A stretch of 64,000 bases of DNA from Tridacna crocea (lineage: Eukaryota; Mollusca; Bivalvia; Cardiida; Cardiidae), in assembly GCA_943736015.1 (NCBI GenBank), contig OX031063.1, positions 2,585,001 through 2,649,000 on the forward strand, read 5' to 3'. The notes under the pieces were generated by a model that was given only the letters and a program-made list of their open reading frames with translations, ran no database searches and was not told where the DNA came from. Positions 32,338-42,945 of this stretch are shown here, one piece after another (positions within the stretch are counted from its first letter, which is position 1; every line of letters starts with the position of its first letter). A program made the translations under genes and the position numbers.

Positions 32338-32871
32338 AAAAAAACCCCGGCATTTAGATTGATATTGAAACTGCACTTAAATGGAAATTAAAAAAAAACA
32401 GCAACAAGAAAATGAAGACAGATAGATAGATAAAGGGATTTGTCGGACAGTAAACATTTCAGTCTCGTCAGGTGACTTAATTAATTACGGAATAACAAGT
32501 GCGAATTAAATATTTCAATTATTTATGTATTCAAAACAACGGGTTCGAAGCATAGCGAGTACGAAATCGATTGTTGTCATCGCTGTCACCGAACAATAAA
32601 TTGGGTGGGGTTTAAATGTAGCCTTTACATTGACACAAACGAGGGAAGATTGGGATAGGGCACCCAAATGGGATTCGTGTAACATCGGCTTTCATCGTAC
32701 GAATTCGGCTAACACTCGGGTAATCTGTAATCTGTAATCGATGCGGAAAACCAGCATGCATTGGTCGATCGGTTACGGTGTCTTGGCCGAATCCATAGGT
32801 TTTTTGGCGAGGCGATGTTATAGAAATCTGCATTAGGGTGTCCTTTCCTCAATATAGAATGTTAATTCATT

Positions 32872-33090
32872 ATCAAACGACAATGTTTTGGGTTTTTCTA
32901 AATCGAAAGCATTTGCAGACGACAAAATAAAAGTGACTGAAAATTTGAAATTTGTTTTGTGAAGGGTAGAAAACATTGCGGGATAAGGAGAAAATGCTGG
33001 TTATCAGCATTTTCTCCTTTTCTCACAATGTTTTCTCAAGGCTTCTTTCTAAGGGCCGTCAAATGTAGGGACTGTGTGGTAATGGGTTAA
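32872..33090 (-). mobile_element. MITE-P, full length
   Basis: TTAATTCATTATCAAACGAC to TGTGGTAATGGGTTAA. Core arms ATTGCGGGATAAGGAGAAAA and TTTTCTCCTTTTCTCACAAT, centre CTGGTTATCAG. Confidence 0.85.
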
Positions 33091-33167
33091 GATCTCAAAA
33101 GCTCACTTAGCTCAATAGAAACATGTTGGACCAGTTACCGAAGATTTCTGAGTTCGAATTCGGGGAA

Positions 33168-33307
33168 CGTTCTTTGTCGTAATCTTCAAGATTCTCTGAT
33201 TGTGAAAGTAACAGAACCTCTGATTGGCTAAACCAAATGTTACTTTCACATTGACGAAATTCTAGAGAATAAGACTAAGAATGTGCTTATGAACGGTTGG
33301 TGCACAG
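33168..33307 (+). mobile_element. MITE-V, internally shortened
   Basis: GTGAAAGTAACAGAACCTCT, GATTGGCTAAACCAAATG, then directly TTACTTTCACATTGACGAAA; the second GATTGGC complement is missing. The right end AAGAATGTGCTTATGAACGG then TTGGTGCAC matches the family. Confidence 0.7.
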
Positions 33308-33500
33308 GTTGCCGTGTTATAACAGAAATAATGTTGAAAACGTCATCAAAGCCAAAACAAGTAAATAAAAGTTTCCTTGTTAAAGTATAGACATAGATAC
33401 AAAATCTGAAACACGATTTGAAACCTGCGCAGAGTTGATCGAAGATTGCGGTGCGAAAACCAATTATAGCTTAACATTTTTGTTCCCACTTCCGTATATC

Positions 33501-33750
33501 GCTTGCCACATGCGAAAAGGGGCATTCGGATATTGACGTAAAGTGCCGTCTCGGATCAGCCTGCGCAGTCCGCGCAGGCTGATCCGAGACGACACTTTAC
33601 GGCTACACTAGATTTTGTAGACTTGAGCAAAGCAGAAAGTGACATAAAAACAGAAAATGTCGTTTCGGATCAGCCTTCGCAGACTGCGCAGGCTGATCCG
33701 AGACGGCACTTTACGCAAATGTGCTTGTATCCCTTTTCGCGTGTTGCAGG
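33501..33750 (+). mobile_element. MITE-S, full length, two intact cores
   Basis: GCTTGCCACATGCGAAAAGG to CTTTTCGCGTGTTGCAGG. First core AGTGCCGTCTCGGATCAGCC with its complement to 33599; second core GTCGTTTCGGATCAGCCTTC with its complement to 33714. Spacer TAGACTTGAGCAAAGCAGAA. The best two-core copy here. Confidence 0.9.
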
Positions 33751-33754
33751 TCAT

Positions 33755-35060
33755 TTATTCCTCACCCTGACGGGTCAGTGTTTATTGCAGGCGTGTTGCG
33801 AACGCAGTAATTCGAAGTATCGATTGTTCCACACAAACCTTTAATTTCCTGTACGACTATTATCAATAATACAGACCAACCCTTCATTTATTGTATAACC
33901 GAAGTACATGTTATATAAATATCTTTATTCAACTTGTGTGTTGTTACAAAGATAAGCAGAAATATCTGTAAAATGAAGGATCAAAGCGCTGACAGTGCTG
34001 AAAGCTGAAAACGGTTGTCGATTATTTGCATTCTAAATTATTTCACGTTTTAACGTCTCTTATGGAGAAAGCTTTTGAAAATATTGTAGAAGATGGAAAA
34101 CATCGGTTGTTATCGACGTTACCGTATTTTCCTACAATGGTTTCGTAGATTACAGGGCAGAGCTCGGAAAAAACGTATAAAAGTACCCCCCCCCATTAAA
34201 AAAAAAATCTCGGTGCCTTAGGTGAGGCTCAAACTCTAGAATATTGGATAAATAATCAAATACACGTACTCCACCCATTGAAAACTCAGACCCTAACTGG
34301 ACATTGGGCAAAATACTTACAACCCTTTGGCACCGAAGGTGATGTCAGTGGCTAGAATTACGACCCCTAAATCATCGGTAAATATGGCGTAAAATCGACG
34401 TTTTCGTAAAGGCTATTCGGATAATCTCGGCAGCTTCCGTCTTTCAATATGTGAGTTAAGGGCCGCAGATCTTAAAGTAAGACCAGAATGCAATGACCAA
34501 ACAGAGATTAAAAAGATTGGTTTTTAATTGTCAACTCTTTGATTAGGCGCCAAAGGTTTCATTAGCGAGACGTTTAAATGTTCATTAGTGTCTTTACAGA
34601 AAAGAAAAGTCAAAATGGCGGTGTTTATCAGTTTTGCTGGTGTCATAGCTAAATTATCCCATCAACTCTACTGATCCGTGATAAATCAGAAACTTTTAAA
34701 CATGGGGTAGACTGGAAAAGTGGATCGACAAATGACTTCTTAAGGTTTACTCGTATAAAAGATCAAGAAAACGCGGTGTCTAAGTGAAGAGATTGCTCCA
34801 AAACGGCCACTTTTCCTTCTGTCATTATGTTTTCCTCAGTGAAGTTTGTCGATTGCAGACTTGTGAAAATGTTTACATTTGGGACAAGAGTTATAATTAA
34901 AGGAAAGGTGAAGTGAGAAGAAACAAAGAGAAACAAAAGAGGACAAAAAAGGAACAGTTATACTAATTATACCTCAGTATTGACACGTGAATGAAGTTTT
35001 TCTTCAAAGAATCAATTTAGAAGTTTAAAAAAAAAAGACATGAATGACTTTTGATCCAAT
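33755..35060. other. largely unrecognised DNA
   Basis: No clear exon. At about 34060-34150 a very degraded MITE-P-like core (GAAAATATTGTAGAAGATGG with TATTTTCCTACAATGGTTTC) may survive. The rest is AT-rich and not assigned. Confidence 0.4.
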
Positions 35061-35066
35061 GCCTAG

Positions 35067-35502
35067 TTAACCCTTATTCTGCTAAATAACTAAAATTAAA
35101 ATTGCACATCGATATTAGCCCATTACCACACAATCCCTACTTTTGACGCCCCTGAAAAAGAAGCTTATAGAAAACATTGTGGAAAAAGGAAAAATGCAGG
35201 TGACCAGCATTTTCTCCTTTTCCCACAATGTTTCCTACCCTTCACAAAACAAATTTCAAATTTTCAGTCACTTTTATTTTGTCCTCTGCAAATGCTTTCG
35301 ATTTAGACAAGCCTAAAATATTGTCGTTTGGTAATGAGTTAATGACGTAAATATTTCTATTTCAAAGTTATGTTTTGGGAAATAATATCTCCTTATCGGA
35401 CAGTGTAGATCAAAGATCAGATTGCACGTTCTGTGCAGTCTGATCTTGATCTACACTGTCCGCAAAAGGTCAGCGAGTCTCGCTTGGCTGCAAAAGGATT
35501 AA
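35067..35502 (-). mobile_element. MITE-T, full length, split by a MITE-P
   Basis: Left end TTAACCCTTATTCTGCTAAA and TAACTAAAATTAAAATTGCA to 35118; then MITE-P (35115-35342); then the rest including ATCTCCTTATCGGACAGTGT, core AGATCAGATTGCACGTTCTG, and CAAAAGGTCAGCGAGTCTCG to the terminal TTAA. Removing the P copy restores a contiguous T. Confidence 0.85.
35115..35342 (+). mobile_element. MITE-P, full length, nested in MITE-T
   Basis: TTAGCCCATTACCACACAAT to TTTGGTAATGAGTTAA. Core at about 35170-35235, centre CAGGTGACCAG. The insertion point is an internal T-family TTAA (compare TTTTTAATATCGAAATTGAA in the T copy at 3866). Confidence 0.88.
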
Positions 35503-35517
35503 AAGAAACTTGAAAAG

Positions 35518-36002
35518 TGGGTTGTGAAAAGGAGACTAACGCGTCTGCAAAAAGTATCGACCCAGATCAGCCTGCGCAGACTACGCGGTCTGATCCAAGT
35601 CGAAACTTTTTGCTTTTGTTCAATTTTCTGTATGTCAAAGGACCATTTTACTTCATGATATAGTTCGTTGTTTGAAAAAATGGATTTTATGAAAGAACAA
35701 GTATGTGATGACTTGTTTGGTGTCATGGATCACGGAGATACATTAACCCATTGCCACACAATCCCTACTTTTGACGCCCCTGAGAGAGAAGCCTTTTGAA
35801 AACACTGTGGGAAAAGGAGAAAATGCTGGTAACCAGCATTTTCTCCTTTTCCCACAGTGTTTTCTACCCTTCCAGAACTAATTCTAATTTTTCAGTCACC
35901 TTTATTTAGTCGTTTGCAAATGCTTTCAATTTGGACCAGTCTAAAATTTTCTCGTGTGGTAAAGAGTTAAGCCCCCTTTTTCCGGAGCATGGCTTTTTCA
36001 AA
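35518..36002 (+). mobile_element. MITE-Q, split by a MITE-P
   Basis: TTGTGAAAAGGAGACTAACG, core AGTATCGACCCAGATCAGCC with partly matching right arm, CAATTTTCTGTATGTCAAAG, GGTGTCATGGATCACGGAGA, TACATTAA | MITE-P | TTAAGCCCCCTTTTTCCGGA. The Q sequence resumes exactly after the duplicated TTAA. Confidence 0.88.
35743..35970 (+). mobile_element. MITE-P, full length, nested in MITE-Q
   Basis: TTAACCCATTGCCACACAAT to GTGTGGTAAAGAGTTAA. Core at about 35799-35865 in the CACTGTGGG/CCCACAGTG version. Inserted in the right TIR of Q at its TTAA. Confidence 0.92.
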
Positions 36003-36135
36003 TCATGACGGAAAAGGATGAGAAACGTGGTTAAAGGAGGAATTACTAGTTAGTGACAATTTCTCTCTCCGACGTACTATTTTGACGTATACTCAAGATT
36101 TAAACCATAAGAATGGTTTCTCGAATTTACAAATA

Positions 36136-36446
36136 TTGATCGTATGATAATGATTTTCAAAGCAGTTTTCAACATTGTTTCAGTTATATCGCAGCGGTCA
36201 GTGTAACTATCCATGCTTTCCTAGAGTTTCTTCTACCAATTCTCCGCACCAAAATCTTCCCAAGCGACTTGCTGCTTTCCCATATAACCATTGTCGAAAC
36301 AGTAGTCAGCGGTGAGAGAAGATTAATGAATCATATCGCACTGACTTTCATGACTCGTTGCAAAGAAATTGGCTGAGCCGCGAATCGAACCAGTGACCCC
36401 CTTTTCTCAAGTCCTGCGTGCTACTGACTGAGCTGTCGGGGCTCGG
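36136..36446 (-). mobile_element. SINE-A, nearly complete
   Basis: Reverse copy: tail ATTGATCGTATGATAATG, GTTATATCGCAGCGGTCAGT, CTTTCCTAGAGTTTCTTCTA, and the tRNA head as its complement GAATCGAACCAGTGACCC (box B) and TGACTGAGCTGTCGGGGCTC (box A side). Confidence 0.85.
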
Positions 36447-36449
36447 CTA

Positions 36450-36800
36450 TGGTTTTGGGTCTGACTGCCTTGCCTATTGAGCTAAGGAAGCAGTTCTAAT
36501 TTACAAAGATCTTTTCAAACATCACCTGCTGCAAATTTGTTTGTAGAAACCAGTGATTTAAGTAATTGATTCCACTTTAAGAAAAAAGCTCCTGTTTTTC
36601 ACCTTGTAATTAAGGGCCACGGGTGCCCCCTTACATGGAGCCGGTCGACTTACTATTACGCCCTTAGTATTCATCAGGAGACATTAGTAAAATCAATTTA
36701 AGGTCATTACGCCACGTTTCATTATTATGTGTTCCGCTACATTTACGGGGTGATTTACGTAGTCCGATTCAAGCTGATACATTTAACGTCGAGGTCTCTA
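36450..36800. other. no recognisable feature
   Basis: GGGCCACGGGTGCCCCC near 36614 is a short imperfect palindrome. No gene or assigned repeat. Confidence 0.4.
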
Positions 36801-36805
36801 ATTTG

Positions 36806-37038
36806 TTAACTCTTCACCAAACGACAAAATTTTAGACGGGTCCAAATTGAAACTGCTTGCAGACGACAAAATAAATGTAACTGAAAAAAAATTGAAGTTC
36901 GTGTCAGAAGGGTAGAAAACTTTGTGGGGTAAAGGAGAAAATGCTGGATACCAGCAGTTTGTCCTTTCTCCACAATGTTTTAACAGCCACTGTTTTTTCC
37001 CAGGGTTCATTAAAAGTCGGGATTGTTTGGTGAAGGGT
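36806..37038 (-). mobile_element. MITE-P, full length
   Basis: TTAACTCTTCACCAAACGAC to TTGTTTGGTGAAGGGTGG. Core centre CTGGATACCAG, right arm GTTTGTCCTTTCTCCACAAT with mismatches. Confidence 0.8.
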
Positions 37039-37039
37039 G

Positions 37040-37560
37040 GAAGTAGTTAACCTTTCACCTTTTATCTTGTCTTTTTCTCTAGTCTGTTTGTCTATACAAT
37101 CAACAATCGACAGGTGTTGAAAATGGAATCGCTAAAAAGTTGATTTGGGTTTTACACCGCTTTTGACAGAATTTCGGCCATATCACGGCAACTGACCACT
37201 TGATTTTGTCCCTGTAGGACCTTAAGGGTGAACATTTGTTACATTCAACTACTATACAACGCAATACGGTACAAAGATTTTGTCCGAAAATGAAGGCCTC
37301 CGGCCCATGGTACAATAATTCAAATAGGTCATTACAACAAATGCTGGCAAGTTGGGAATGGCAAATTACATTTTTAAAATGCAAAATTCATATACTGTTT
37401 TGTTATTCATGATGTATACATTTTTTAATGAACATACTTAAATTTTAGAGTTGAATGAAATATTCCTTGATGTGTTTCATGTAATTACTACATTGTATAT
37501 TTCTTCTCTTCATCAAATTATAAAGCAACATTATACCTTTTATAGCCTACCTTGAAAAAA
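37040..37560. other. no recognisable feature
   Basis: A 94-codon minus-strand frame at 37100-37384 has several Cys residues, but no known domain or splice context was recognised; probably chance or an unassigned repeat. Confidence 0.35.
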
Positions 37561-37569
37561 AATGTCTTT

Positions 37570-37642
37570 CATTGTGTAAAGTGTCGTCTCGGATCAGCCT
37601 GCGCCGTCCGCGCAGGCTAATCCGAGACGGCACTTTACGGTG
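37570..37642 (+). mobile_element. MITE-S single core
   Basis: TGTAAAGTGTCGTCTCGGAT, CAGCCTGCGCCGTCCGCGCA, GGCTAATCCGAGACGGCACT, TTACGG. An isolated well-paired hairpin without element ends. Confidence 0.75.
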
Positions 37643-38149
37643 CTTTACAGTGGGGGTAAAAAAGTGATTACTGTTTCTAATAAAATGTCATCCTTTATAA
37701 ACAATGGTAGAACACCCTGTCGTCTCTCTATGCTTAAATGTTTACCTAGTTCTATGTTTAGTTAATGGCTAGAACATCTGAATCCAGCAAAACCTCTTCA
37801 TAACCACTGGGAAAAGATCTGACGACCTCAGACTTGAATGTTTAACCTACAAGAGACTCATAGATCACAAAATATATGTATATGACATTTTCAATCAATA
37901 AAGCCAGCTTACAAAAGAATATAATAGAGATTTTAGTATTGTCAAGGTAATATCTCAACAGACTTTACTGTCATGTAACATTTGCACCAAAATATCACTG
38001 GGTCATATAAACACTAAATGCCATAAATAGTTTCCACCTAAAGCAATTTATCATTACATTGTATTTTAAACGCAACGTAAGCATACTGGAAATGCCTGTT
38101 TTAAATGGAAAGGTACCACTTTAAAATTTGCACTATCCCACCCACCTCT

Positions 38150-38600
38150 ACCATGAGCGTTGTCTGCGCATGCCATATTTTTGGAAGGTTTAGCCTCATT
38201 ATCTCCCGCTAGATGGCATTCTATAAATACTCATCTATCTAATATGGGCATCCTGGGTACAGAACCGAACCACTTTCCTACGCAACAACCGTTTCTTTGA
38301 ATTTCAAACTAAAATAAACGTTTACTCAATGAAACGCTACCTAGTGCAATTCACTCAGCTATGATCAGCAGTTTAGAGAAATCTTGAGCTAAAGCAGGTC
38401 TCATTTCTCCTCAAACGTATTGATAAAAGCTATTTTCTACATTGCCACTTTATGGAGCGTAATATTACAGTCAACCCGCTTTCGGGGCTAGTGATGCGTC
38501 ATATAAAACAGTCGAATCTTCGAAGAATATAACATGCGCAGACAACGGGTTTAGCCTGTCTGCTTTGACGCATCACCCATCCCATATACTAGGGAAAAGC
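38150..38600 (+). repeat. repeat W, copy 1
   Basis: Contains TTGTCTGCGCATGCCATATT, CTAGATGGCATTCTATAAAT, GGTACAGAACCGAACCACTT, GAAACGCTACCTAGTGCAAT, AGTGATGCGTCATATAAAAC, TGCGCAGACAACGGG and TTTGACGCATCACCCAT. Related blocks occur at 42566-42940 and, in reverse, at 59935-60165. Looks like a longer non-coding transposon; ends not defined. Confidence 0.65.
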
Positions 38601-38671
38601 AGGGCTTATACCGAAGCTATAGGTTGCATGCTAGCTGGTTATAGCTGAATGAAACCAACTAGATGGAGTTT

Positions 38672-38765
38672 TATTGATTAAACGTTTATACAAGTTTGAA
38701 ATTCAAAGTAACGGTTGTCGTCTCGAAAAATAGTCCGGTTCTGTACCCAGAATGCTCCCAAAAGT
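38672..38765 (-). repeat. repeat W, inverted block
   Basis: TAAACGTTTATACAAGTTTG, AAATTCAAAGTAACGGTTGT, ATAGTCCGGTTCTGTACCCA: reverse complement of the internal part of repeat W copy 1 (around 38255-38330). Confidence 0.65.
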
Positions 38766-38919
38766 CTGGATGTTTAGCGGATGCATTGATCAGGTGACAT
38801 TTTCGCAGTGCATGACTCATAGAAGTCCAACCGATGATTTCTGTTACGGTACAGTCGCCATGTAACGAAGGCAAAGGTCCGCTTGAATTGTAGAATGCAG
38901 CTGTATATGTTTGAGTCAA

Positions 38920-39410
38920 GCTCTGTGAGAAGGTGGGTTAACTCATTACCAAACGACAATATTTTAGACTGGTCCAAATTGAAAGCATTTACAGACGACA
39001 AAATAAAAGTGACTGAAAATTTGAAATTTGTTTTGTGAAGGGTAGAAAACATTGTGGGAAAAGGAGAAAATGCTGGTTACCAGCATTTTCTCCTTTTCCC
39101 ACAATGTTTTCTGAAGGCTTCTTTCTCAGGGGCTTCAAAAGTAGGGATTGTGTGGTAATGGGTTAATGAATCTACAAAAAGTATCGAGTCATGTAAGCCT
39201 GGAAGTCCGCGCGGGCTTACATTAGTCGATACGTTTTGCTAATAGTAATTTTCTATGCATGTTCTAGAACGTTTCTAGCTAAAGATTCAGGCAGTTGGTT
39301 CTCAGACTAAATAGATTTAGTTAGGAGCCCTAACTATATGATGGCTTGCTCTTGGTGTAATGTATCTCGGAGATGTATTAAACCTCGTTTTGTGAGAGCA
39401 TGGCGACTTT
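38920..39410 (+). mobile_element. MITE-Q, split by a MITE-P
   Basis: Left end GCTCTGTGAGAAGGTGGG then TTAA | MITE-P | TTAATGAATCTACAAAAAGT, core ATCGAGTCATGTAAGCC with GGCTTACATTAGTCGAT, and right end GAGATGTATTAAACCTCGTT. The core is shortened and asymmetric. Confidence 0.8.
38938..39166 (-). mobile_element. MITE-P, full length, nested in MITE-Q
   Basis: TTAACTCATTACCAAACGAC to TGTGGTAATGGGTTAA. Perfect-looking core at about 39047-39113 around CTGGTTACCAG. Inserted in the left TIR of Q at GGCTTAATG. Confidence 0.92.
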
Positions 39411-39449
39411 GGACAATGACGTTAGCAAGATTTGGGTGAGATACTAAGG

Positions 39450-39679
39450 TTAATTCTTTATCAAACCAAAAAAAATAGACTGGTTCAAATTGAAAGCACT
39501 TGCAGATGACAAAATAAACGTAATTAAAAAAAAATGAAATTTATTTCTATCAGGGTAGAAAACATTGTGGGAAAAGGAGAAAATGCTGGTTACCAGCATT
39601 TTCTCCTTTTCTCACAATGTTTTCAAAAAGCTTCTATTTCAGGGTCATAAAGACCAGGGATTGTTTGGGAAAGGGTTAA
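39450..39679 (-). mobile_element. MITE-P, full length
   Basis: TTAATTCTTTATCAAACCAA to TTTGGGAAAGGGTTAA. Core at about 39558-39625 around CTGGTTACCAG. Confidence 0.88.
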
Positions 39680-39961
39680 TGCATTTTTAAGTTATCCACG
39701 GGGGTTAGATGTCTAGGGCGACCCTGGGCGAACTTTTATTTACCCATTATTAGCCCTATCTCAATTCATCAAGCCCGATAAGACGGCTACACATAACCCC
39801 TGGTCAGACATCTTTTTCCATATATTTTCCATATAAGGATCTGTCAAAAATTTTAATGACCGGGGCATAATGACAAATCGTGGTCTCTCTCGCCTCCGTG
39901 GAAATTGATTTTTTATTTCATTGTCAGTATATCTACTTAGACGAAAACATTAATATATTCA

Positions 39962-40150
39962 CCGAGTTGGTAGCGTGCAGGACCTGAGAACAGTGGTTCG
40001 TGGGTTCGATACTTGGCTCGGCCTATTTATTTCCGAGGATTGATGATAGTCATTGCGACAGGACTCAGTCCTCCCAACCGCTTACCATTGCTTCAACGAT
40101 GGTTATGCTGGAAAGCAGCCATCGGTTTGGAAAGAAAATCCAATAATCCA
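39962..40150 (+). mobile_element. SINE-A, 3'-truncated
   Basis: GAGTTGGTAGCGTGCAGGAC (box A side), CGTGGGTTCGATACTTGG (box B), CTCGGCC, CCGAGGATTGATGATAGTCA, CTTCAACGATGGTTATGC, GGAAAGCAGCCATCGG; homology ends near AAAGAAAATCC. Confidence 0.8.
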
Positions 40151-40429
40151 ATGCTTCGAGTGAGGATCTTAGACGGGGTCTCCAGATTACCAGTTCTACA
40201 ACCCAAAATGTTGGATCCAAGTGGTCGAAATGAAATGATGGGTTCTTGATCGAAAAGCATGAAATACAAAAATATGTTTAACTATTGGATTAAAAAGTTT
40301 ATATCACTTTTTAACAGGAAATGGGTTGAATGATGTATATCTCAAATTTGGACTGGTCCATATTGAAAGCATTTTTAGGCTATTTACTAGTATTTAGGCC
40401 TACTTGATGAAAGTATGATGAAATCGGTC

Positions 40430-40616
40430 TTTAAAGAAAGTAGGAAGTTGATAAAATTTTCTAGCCGACCGTAAAAATCGAATGGAGAAAATATCTTCAT
40501 ATCGGACAGCGACGATCCAAGATCAGACTGTACCTTCTGTGCAGTCTGATCTTGGCTCTACACTGTCCGAAAAAGGTCGTAGAGTCGCGTTTAGCAACTT
40601 ATTGAACTAAAGGGTT
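40430..40616 (-). mobile_element. MITE-T, mostly complete
   Basis: ATATCTTCATATCGGACAGC, core AGATCAGACTGTACCTTCTG with GTGCAGTCTGATCTTGGCTC, TGTCCGAAAAAGGTCGTAGA, GTCGCGTTTAGCAACTTATT. Ends weak. Confidence 0.75.
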
Positions 40617-40814
40617 GAGAAATTATAGAATAATACAAAAAAACAAGCAAAAGAGAAATGGCAGGAAGTGAGGAGTGTGCCCTCCTGCGTGAACCCGATA
40701 CCGCAAGAATAAATACGCGTAAGGGATGCTCCATCCCTCTCCAGTTTCCACTCCTTATTTAGCCCTTTCGTCAGAAATGACAATTTTACTTGCTTCTATG
40801 GACAATATAATTAT

Positions 40815-40865
40815 GTTATGATCAGACTACAAAGAATATGCAGTTTGATCTTGAATCCTCACATT
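40815..40865 (-). mobile_element. MITE-T core fragment
   Basis: ATGATCAGACTACAAAGAAT and ATGCAGTTTGATCTTGAATC. Confidence 0.5.
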
Positions 40866-40976
40866 CGTAGAGATGGCCCAAAGACACTTAGTTGGAGGGA
40901 AAAAAAACTTGTCTTTTTCATTGAATTAAGTTAAGAACTATTTTACCTAGGTTACGCTAAATTGGTCAGACATAGC

Positions 40977-41218
40977 ATGCAACACGCAAAAAAGGGGTAT
41001 TCGGACATTTGCGTAAAGTGTCATGTCGGATCAGCCTGCGCAGGCTGAACCGAGACGACGCTTTCCGATCATGTGTGATTTTCGTTTTCACGAAAGTCTG
41101 CTATGGGACAAAATCCAATATTGACGTAAAGTGCCGTCTCGGATTAGCCTGCGCGGACTGCGCAGGCTGATCCGAGACGACACTTTGCGCAAATTTCCGA
41201 ATGCACATGTTGCAAGCC
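40977..41218 (+). mobile_element. MITE-S, full length
   Basis: GCATGCAACACGCAAAAAAG; first core shortened to CGGATCAGCCTGCGCAGGCT; second core AGTGCCGTCTCGGATTAGCC with GCTGATCCGAGACGACACTT; end CACATGTTGCAAGCC. The spacer is diverged. Confidence 0.8.
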
Positions 41219-41574
41219 AATTACATGTATAGTGTTTCGCTTCAATCCTTGTGAAGCAATCCCTAATTTCACGCAGCATGTAAGTAAATACTGATATGCA
41301 TCTTCAATCTGCAAAACAGCCACAAGCATGTTTATTTAAATAACACGATTGTCATCCATTGGTTTGGCCCAGGATATGTGGGTCACAAGGTATGGCCACA
41401 ACGTCTACCTGTTTAAAACCACAGTAAGTCATCCCTGGGCATTTCGAAGCCCATAAAGGACTATAATAACTCTTAGACCGCCATATTAAACCAACAGAAA
41501 TGTCCATCCTAAGAATATTACCCGAATAATTTCGATTTTCATGGTTGCTGCTGTCGAAAGTGTATAGATCTGCA

Positions 41575-41650
41575 AAGCGGACCATGTAGATCAAAGATCA
41601 GACTGCATGTTTTGCTCAGTCTGATCTTGATCTACAGTGGCCGCAAAAGT
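41575..41650 (-). mobile_element. MITE-T core copy
   Basis: AAGCGGACCATGTAGATC, AGATCAGACTGCATGTTTTG, CTCAGTCTGATCTTGATCTA, CAGTGGCCGCAAAAGTA. Confidence 0.7.
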
Positions 41651-41773
41651 AACTGTAGTAGTGAAAGGAGCTGATCAAAGGGTAAAAGCCTATCCTAATT
41701 GAAAATAAAAAGTAGATCAAGGATGGCTATACGTATTGAAGTAAGATTACTTAACTTCTCTACTTTCATCTCG

Positions 41774-42076
41774 GGATTGATTGTATGGTGTTAAAAGCCG
41801 TTCTCAACATTGTTTCAATTATATCGCGGCGGCCAGTGCACCTATCCATGTTTTCCTGCAGTTTCTTTTACCAGTACTCCTCACAATTTTCCTTCCAAGC
41901 CACTGGCTGCTTTCTCACATAACTATCGTCGAAACAGTAGTCAGCTATGAGAGAGGAATGAATCCTGTCGCAATGACGATCATCAATCCTTGTAAAGAAA
42001 TTGACCGAGCCGGAGATCGAACCATCGACCTTCTGTTCGTAAGTCCTGCACGGTACCGACTGAGCTACAGAGGCTT
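41774..42076 (-). mobile_element. SINE-A, complete-looking
   Basis: GATTGATTGTATGGTGTTAA, TATATCGCGGCGGCCAGTGC, CTGCAGTTTCTTTTACCAGT, TTTCTCACATAACTATCGTC, CAATCCTTGTAAAGAAATTG, box B complement GATCGAACCATCGACC, box A side CCGACTGAGCTACAGAGGCT. One of the two most complete SINE-A copies. Confidence 0.88.
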
Positions 42077-42116
42077 GGCTTCATCTCTTGAAAGTTGAAA
42101 ATGATGAAAAGTTTTG

Positions 42117-42305
42117 CCGGATATTAGCAATTTAGGTATCAGACAGTATTCAAACATGGCAGTTTTGAGTTTTTTTAGCGTAAAAGATAACGTCGTATCG
42201 GACAGTATAGATTCAAGATCAGACTGCATGTTCTTTACAGTCTGATCTTGACCTGCACTGTCCGCAGAGACTCGTTGATTCGCATTTAGCAACCTTTGCG
42301 GTTAG
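42117..42305 (-). mobile_element. MITE-T, mostly complete
   Basis: CGTCGTATCGGACAGTATAG, AGATCAGACTGCATGTTCTT, ACAGTCTGATCTTGACCTGC, ACTGTCCGCAGAGACTCG, CATTTAGCAACCTTTGCGGT. Confidence 0.75.
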
Positions 42306-42426
42306 ATTCCCATGACATTCCCTTTTATCCGGGTAAAACCGAAATGAACACGACCGAGGTCATGGCGGATAAACAATGCGCCTAATTATTTTGTTTACCT
42401 TTCTAAACACTTTTGCACCTGCTTCT

Positions 42427-42565
42427 TGAACCCTTAACCACACAATCCCTACTTTTGACAAACCAGAGGAAGAGGCCTTTAGAAAACATTGTGGGAAAAG
42501 GAGAAAATGCTGGTAACCAGCATTGTCTCCTTTTCCCACAATGTTTTCTACTCTTCACATTACCA
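42427..42565 (+). mobile_element. MITE-P, right half replaced
   Basis: TGAACCCTTAACCACACAAT, core at about 42482-42550 around CTGGTAACCAG, then after CTACTCTTCACATTACC the sequence switches to repeat W. Confidence 0.8.
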
Positions 42566-42945
42566 TTTTTCAACCATATATTTCTCCATTATCTCACGCT
42601 AGATGGCATTCTACGAATACTCATCTATCTAACTCGGACATCCTTGGTACAGAACCGGACTACTTTTCTAGGCGTCGACCGTTATTTTGAATTTCAAAAT
42701 AAAATAAACGTTTGCTCAATAAAACGCTACCTGGTGCGATTGATTCAGCTATGATCAGATGTTTAAAGAAATCTGGATCTAAAACAGGCCTGAGTTTTCC
42801 GCAAACGTACTGATAAAGCCATTTTCTCCATTGCTACTTTATAGAGCGTATTACTATAATCCCACCAATATTGGGGGAAGTGATGCGTCATATAAGACAG
42901 CTCGAATTTTCGAAGAATATAACAAGCGCAGACAACATGTATTTC
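42566..42945 (+). repeat. repeat W, copy 2
   Basis: CTAGATGGCATTCTACGAAT, CATCCTTGGTACAGAACCGG, AACGCTACCTGGTGCGATTG, GAAGTGATGCGTCATATAAG, CGAAGAATATAACAAGCGCA. Directly joined to a half MITE-P. Confidence 0.7.

Noticed and set aside
37100-37384. 94-codon Cys-containing minus-strand frame
   Set aside because: Considered as an exon or zinc-finger piece; no regular Cys/His spacing and no convincing splice sites were found.
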